This document shows, one piece after another, positions 60,201 through 64,000 of a DNA stretch of 64,000 nt. How positions within the stretch are numbered: the first letter of the stretch is position 1; every line of letters begins with the position of its first letter. The DNA is taken from NCBI GenBank assembly GCA_008828725.1, contig MEHQ01001995.1:369519-433518 (forward strand), given 5' to 3'. The translations under genes were made by a program, and so were the position numbers. The stretch is from Saccharina japonica (taxonomy: Eukaryota; Sar; Phaeophyceae; Laminariales; Laminariaceae). The notes under the pieces were generated by a model. That model did no database searches. It saw only the letters and a list, made by a program, of their open reading frames with translations, and was not told the origin of the DNA.

Positions 60201-62880
60201 TACGTCAAGAAAGTGGATGTGTATCGAGTATATAAACTCGAGTACATTGCTGCGGCCGTATTTTTGTTTTATTTCATTTTTGGCCAGCATTTAAGTATTT
60301 GTTTTGTCGATAGCTGGAATACGGCGGTGCTGCCGTACTTCTATGTTATTTTATTTCCGACCAGCATTTACGTACTTGTTGTGTCAATAGCTTTGTCAGG
60401 CAAGAGACCGTGAGCCCTTTTCAAGTCTACGTCGCAATCATCCGATCGGTATGAATAAAAGCAGTACTGCTGTTTCATACGGGATTTATTTGGGCAGCGT
60501 GTATGTGCCTTGTCGTCAGAGAATAAAGGGCAGAAGGCGCCGGCAAACAGCAACCATATACGGCAAGGATTGGACAGTACGTATGTGTAGCCTGGCGACA
60601 TGAATCGAGAAAAAAAAAGAGAGAAAAAAAAAAAAAGAAAGGAAGGGCAGCAGTCGTACGTAGCAGTCGTACGTGTTTATTACTAATGGTTGACAACGAT
60701 TGTGACTCCGCTGTAACATCTCTACTCGAGATGAAACAACAAACTCTGGAGCACGGGACGATGCGCGGACACTGGAGGCATAGCGTGATAACAGCAAGAA
60801 AATTATTATAACGCTATCAGGCTCTCAAATCGCTACGTACATATTGTTGTAGCTCAATTGCAAAATTTTCCACGTGCCAAGCTATTTCCTCTGCGGTGGC
60901 CACGCACGATGTTTCGGTGTCTGCGTGTGTGCGCAATTCCTACTGATAATTATTGCAAAACCTACTCAGCCTGCGAGCCCCAAAAAACAAAAACAATTAT
61001 TATCCGGTACGTGCTCTGAGTCGGGCAACGAAAAAGACAACAACTGGCAAAATGACTAGGGGCTGCCATCGGTGCACGAGTGGAGCCTTTTCTTGTGGTA
61101 CCTAACTGGGACATATGTATACGTTCTTAACGTTCGTTCGTATCATACGTGCATACGTGTCTCTGGCGGGGGTACCAATGGGCTCTGCTTAACTGTCGTA
61201 CTAATGTCGCCCCGCTTCTCTTACGAGAGCTCGAGCATACAAGTACATATGTATATACGTTCGTATATACTTGTATATATTTTCAAGGTAGGGGGGGGGG
61301 GCAGTGGATTCCTCTGTATCGTACGAGCAGGTCCATTTCCCGCCGAAAAATAAGAAACACGGACTTTGATAGGACGTGCACTGCTGTACTGCTGTACATA
61401 GGTAAGCACATCCTGTTTAATCAATGGAAACGAAGAGAAATCTACGGGGCAATGGGTATACGTACTCAAGCCTGAAGCCATGAACGCTACGCTAAGGAGC
61501 AACGCGTTATTATCGCACAAAAATGGTTACGCGTCGGCACGTGTTATATTTAGGAAAAAAAAACAAAAGTCCAGAGAACAACCTGACCTGGGTACGTCTC
61601 AAAAATGAAGGACGCGCGAGGGGGACGTAGTAGAGGGCACAAAATTTGCAAGCGTACTAGCCGATCGCATGCATCAAGAGAGCGCGCTCATTACGGAGTC
61701 TGGACGGCGTGCATATGCGCCTCGAAATCAACGGGAGGAGCAAGTGGCTACTGCTACTGTTGAGGTACACGCGTAGGTTTTAACCCACACGTGTACACGT
61801 CTCCTCATATGGTAGCTCCTCACAAACAGTGTACGGTTTTATACCATGACATCGAGAGCTGTAAGAGAGGCAGGAAATTAGCTAATGAACTACGAAATGC
61901 TCTGCTTCGTACCAGGTACTTGGGCTACAGCGCTGCTCGTAGTGAGACTGTATCCTCTACGCGCGGAGAAGCCACTGCCTACAGCACTAAGGAAAGCAAT
62001 GCATGTTGCCTCGCTCACTCGTGTTGTGCTTGTTGGCTACGTGCTACCCTGCTCTACTAAGCTGCAAAGAAAATAAAGGTACAAATAAAATGACTTCTTC
62101 TATTCAACCATGAGAAATAAAAACCAGAGGAAAAAAAAAAAAAAATCTCACATAAAGAAGGGAAGTAAAGGCGATCCAAGCTCAGCGGTCCTGCCGTTCG
62201 CCGCCAGGTGTGAAGTGACGACCGAGTAGGGACGATGATAGAAGGGAATGGAGATACGCTTGTTCGTTGCTTGAGCTTGAAAGCGAGCTTCTTCTTCGAT
62301 ATGGAAAGACCTCTTGTTATTATTATTTAACCTCTGATGATGACTGGAAGATGAGGGGAAAGATGAGAAGACGAGGGGGCTGAAAAGAGAAGTGACCTGG
62401 CTGGGGGGGGGGGAGTCTGCCTGAGAGCAGACTCTTTTACTCGATCGGCTTAACGGGAGATTACAGTACTTCCTTGCCAACAACCCGTTAATCGGATAGC
62501 TACAGCAGCCACTGGAACTTTCCTGTGGTGTTTAGCCATTCTGAAGAAACATCTGTTCTGTCCAACGGATAATACCATATCCTATCCAAGGGGTAATATC
62601 GTTCCCATGATATTCTAAGCGCTAATCCTACGAGATATCTCGTCCTTAGGAAGCTTCTAGTGCTTAGAATCCTCCTATGGACTTATAAAGCTTCTGTGCT
62701 ACGGCCTATCTGATGTACCCAAGGAAACTTCTGTATACGAGAACAATCTTAGCGCCACTAGGCTCTTCACCTGTATGATATTCTATCAATCATCTATAGC
62801 CGTAAGGACACCACATCACACGAGCTCAGGGATACACGGCCTGATACACCTACTACTCGTATGATACCTACAGTACGACC
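57251..62880. other. Unassigned 5.6-kb stretch
   Basis: No recognisable protein, RNA gene or long repeat. Homopolymer and simple runs occur near 59985, 60610, 61290, 62130 and 62405. The longest frames (59092-59592 minus; 59887-60294 plus) show no domain and no splice-linked partner. Confidence 0.45.
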
Positions 62881-62905
62881 TGTTGTTGTTGTTGTTGTTG
62901 TTGTC
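62881..62905 (+). repeat. (GTT)n microsatellite
   Basis: About eight GTT units directly before a TCTTCACATTAAAC tail motif shared with 39060 and 46715. Confidence 0.9.
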
Positions 62906-62959
62906 TTCACATTAAACCCGTTCTTTCTACTCATCAACCACATCATCAGTACACACGTG

Positions 62960-63040
62960 GCCATTCGGCTAACCTTGAAGCACCCTTAGCGGTGACATCT
63001 GGCCATTCGGCTAACCTTGAAGCACCCTTAGCGGCGAGGT
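62960..63040 (+). repeat. Tandem duplication of about 44 bp
   Basis: GGCCATTCGGCTAACCTTGA then AGCACCCTTAGCGG occurs twice. Confidence 0.85.
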
Positions 63041-63109
63041 ACCTTGTCAGACACCTTGGGGGAGGTGCTGCACCATTTTAGTGGGGCAAATAACAGCCAC
63101 TTGAAACGA

Positions 63110-64000
63110 AAAAAAAGTGAAAATATCTTGTTGATCCCGTGCGACATTACCCATAGCGTTTATAGTCATAATTTATTAACCTTTTTTTTTAAGATTAAAT
63201 GCTCGACGTGAAAAAATGTTCAAGACTTGGGACACAAAAATGACTTAACTTACTTGATTAAAGTATAGATTTCCATCCAGAATGCAAAGACAAAAAATTG
63301 CCAGCATTAACAACTACCAAAATAAACACTATCCAATCGGCCATAATTTTAGTCGATTATAGTGTACATTTTTTCACGTGGAAAAATATACTTCCAAGAC
63401 ACCTACACCAAAAACAAAATATTAACTTGATTAAAGTATAGACATCCAACAATAAAAAAAAAAAATCGCCAGCATCAACAACTCCCAATAAAATCACTAT
63501 TTTATCGACCCTAAATTAACTTGATTATAGTATGCATTTGTTTTGAATATTTTTTTTAGCCGAGGCTATCACACAAAATTGAGCTAATTGACATGATTAT
63601 AGTATAGATTTCCAGCCTGAATAAAATAAAAATAAATTGCTATCATTAACAACTACGAAATTAAACACTATCAAATCGGCCATAATTTGAGTCGATTATA
63701 GTGTACATTATTTTACGTCGAAAAGAAATGCTCGAAGCCATGTACACTAAAATTAAGGTATACGAGTAAACTATAGACTTCCAACGTGAAAAAAAAAATC
63801 GCCTTAACTGATTTGATTAAAGTTTAGATACAGCATACAATTTTTTTTTGCCATCTTTAACAACTAACTGCCACAAACAATTCTATCCTATCGACCATAA
63901 TTTGACTTGTTTGAATTGTACACTTTTTACGCTGAAAAACATGTTTTTCAGACTCTCGAAAACCCATGTATTGATTTGATTAAAAACTGGATTTGCAGAC
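63110..64000. repeat. AT-rich satellite of about 180-bp units, running off the window
   Basis: Degenerate units contain CTTGATTAAAGTATAGA, CGCCAGCAT or TGCCAGCAT, AACAACTA, CTATC..ATCGGCCATAAT and GATTATAGTGTACATT. At least four to five units reach the right edge. Confidence 0.75.

Overview
This window reads as nuclear DNA of a multicellular stramenopile, most likely a brown alga. The reasons are one intron-rich gene for a chlamydial-Pmp-like beta-helix surface protein (a family expanded in brown algae), long introns, mixed base composition, and many (CAG)n/(CCA)n tracts, satellites and non-autonomous DNA transposons. The assignment to Phaeophyceae is inference; I see no ribosomal, organellar or housekeeping marker. 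All alignments were made by eye, so repeat borders are good to a few tens of bases and exon borders to the base.

Region 1 (about 3.7-33.5 kb, minus strand) is one very long gene. I can place 21 exons (about 800 codons in about 29 kb). The first placed exon carries a conserved N-terminal region, and 18 tiny exons of 78-96 bp follow. Each tiny exon encodes exactly one beta-helix turn that starts G-A-I and carries F-x-x-N-S-A. Two larger exons close the recognisable part, the last running into a Cys-containing C-P-A-G-x-Y segment. Every repeat exon is phase 1-1, and the hallmark G-G-A-I motif is split by the intron each time, so any exon can be lost, gained or skipped in frame. Introns also hold decayed copies of the same exon. 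The true start (no in-frame ATG in the first placed exon) and the true 3' end were not found.

The introns of that gene carry a hAT-like element with an 8-bp target duplication, a Mutator-like element with about 300-bp terminal inverted repeats and a 9-bp target duplication, one copy of a 242-bp MITE (a second copy lies downstream of the gene), and a tRNA-derived SINE-like piece.

Region 2 (about 33.6-64 kb) has no gene I can support. It is a nest of repeats: a relic of the 3' part of a second copy of the beta-helix gene (34.3 kb); a large foldback element (36.3-37.8 kb) with a third arm at 44.4-46.7 kb; two satellites (about 135 and 180 bp units, 40.8-44.0 kb); two copies of a TA-flanked element beginning with a long hairpin (44.8-46.5 and 50.3-53.4 kb), the second swollen by a 476-bp tandem amplification; a 2.08-kb foldback element made of about 43-bp units (47.6-49.6 kb); a 258-bp satellite; minisatellites rich in CTCCGAGTA and GGTACC (54.2-57.2 kb); and an AT-rich satellite at the right edge (63.1-64.0 kb).

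The most interesting signal is the exon-per-repeat architecture with exon relics in its introns. It looks like a gene built for combinatorial change of a cell-surface or wall protein.
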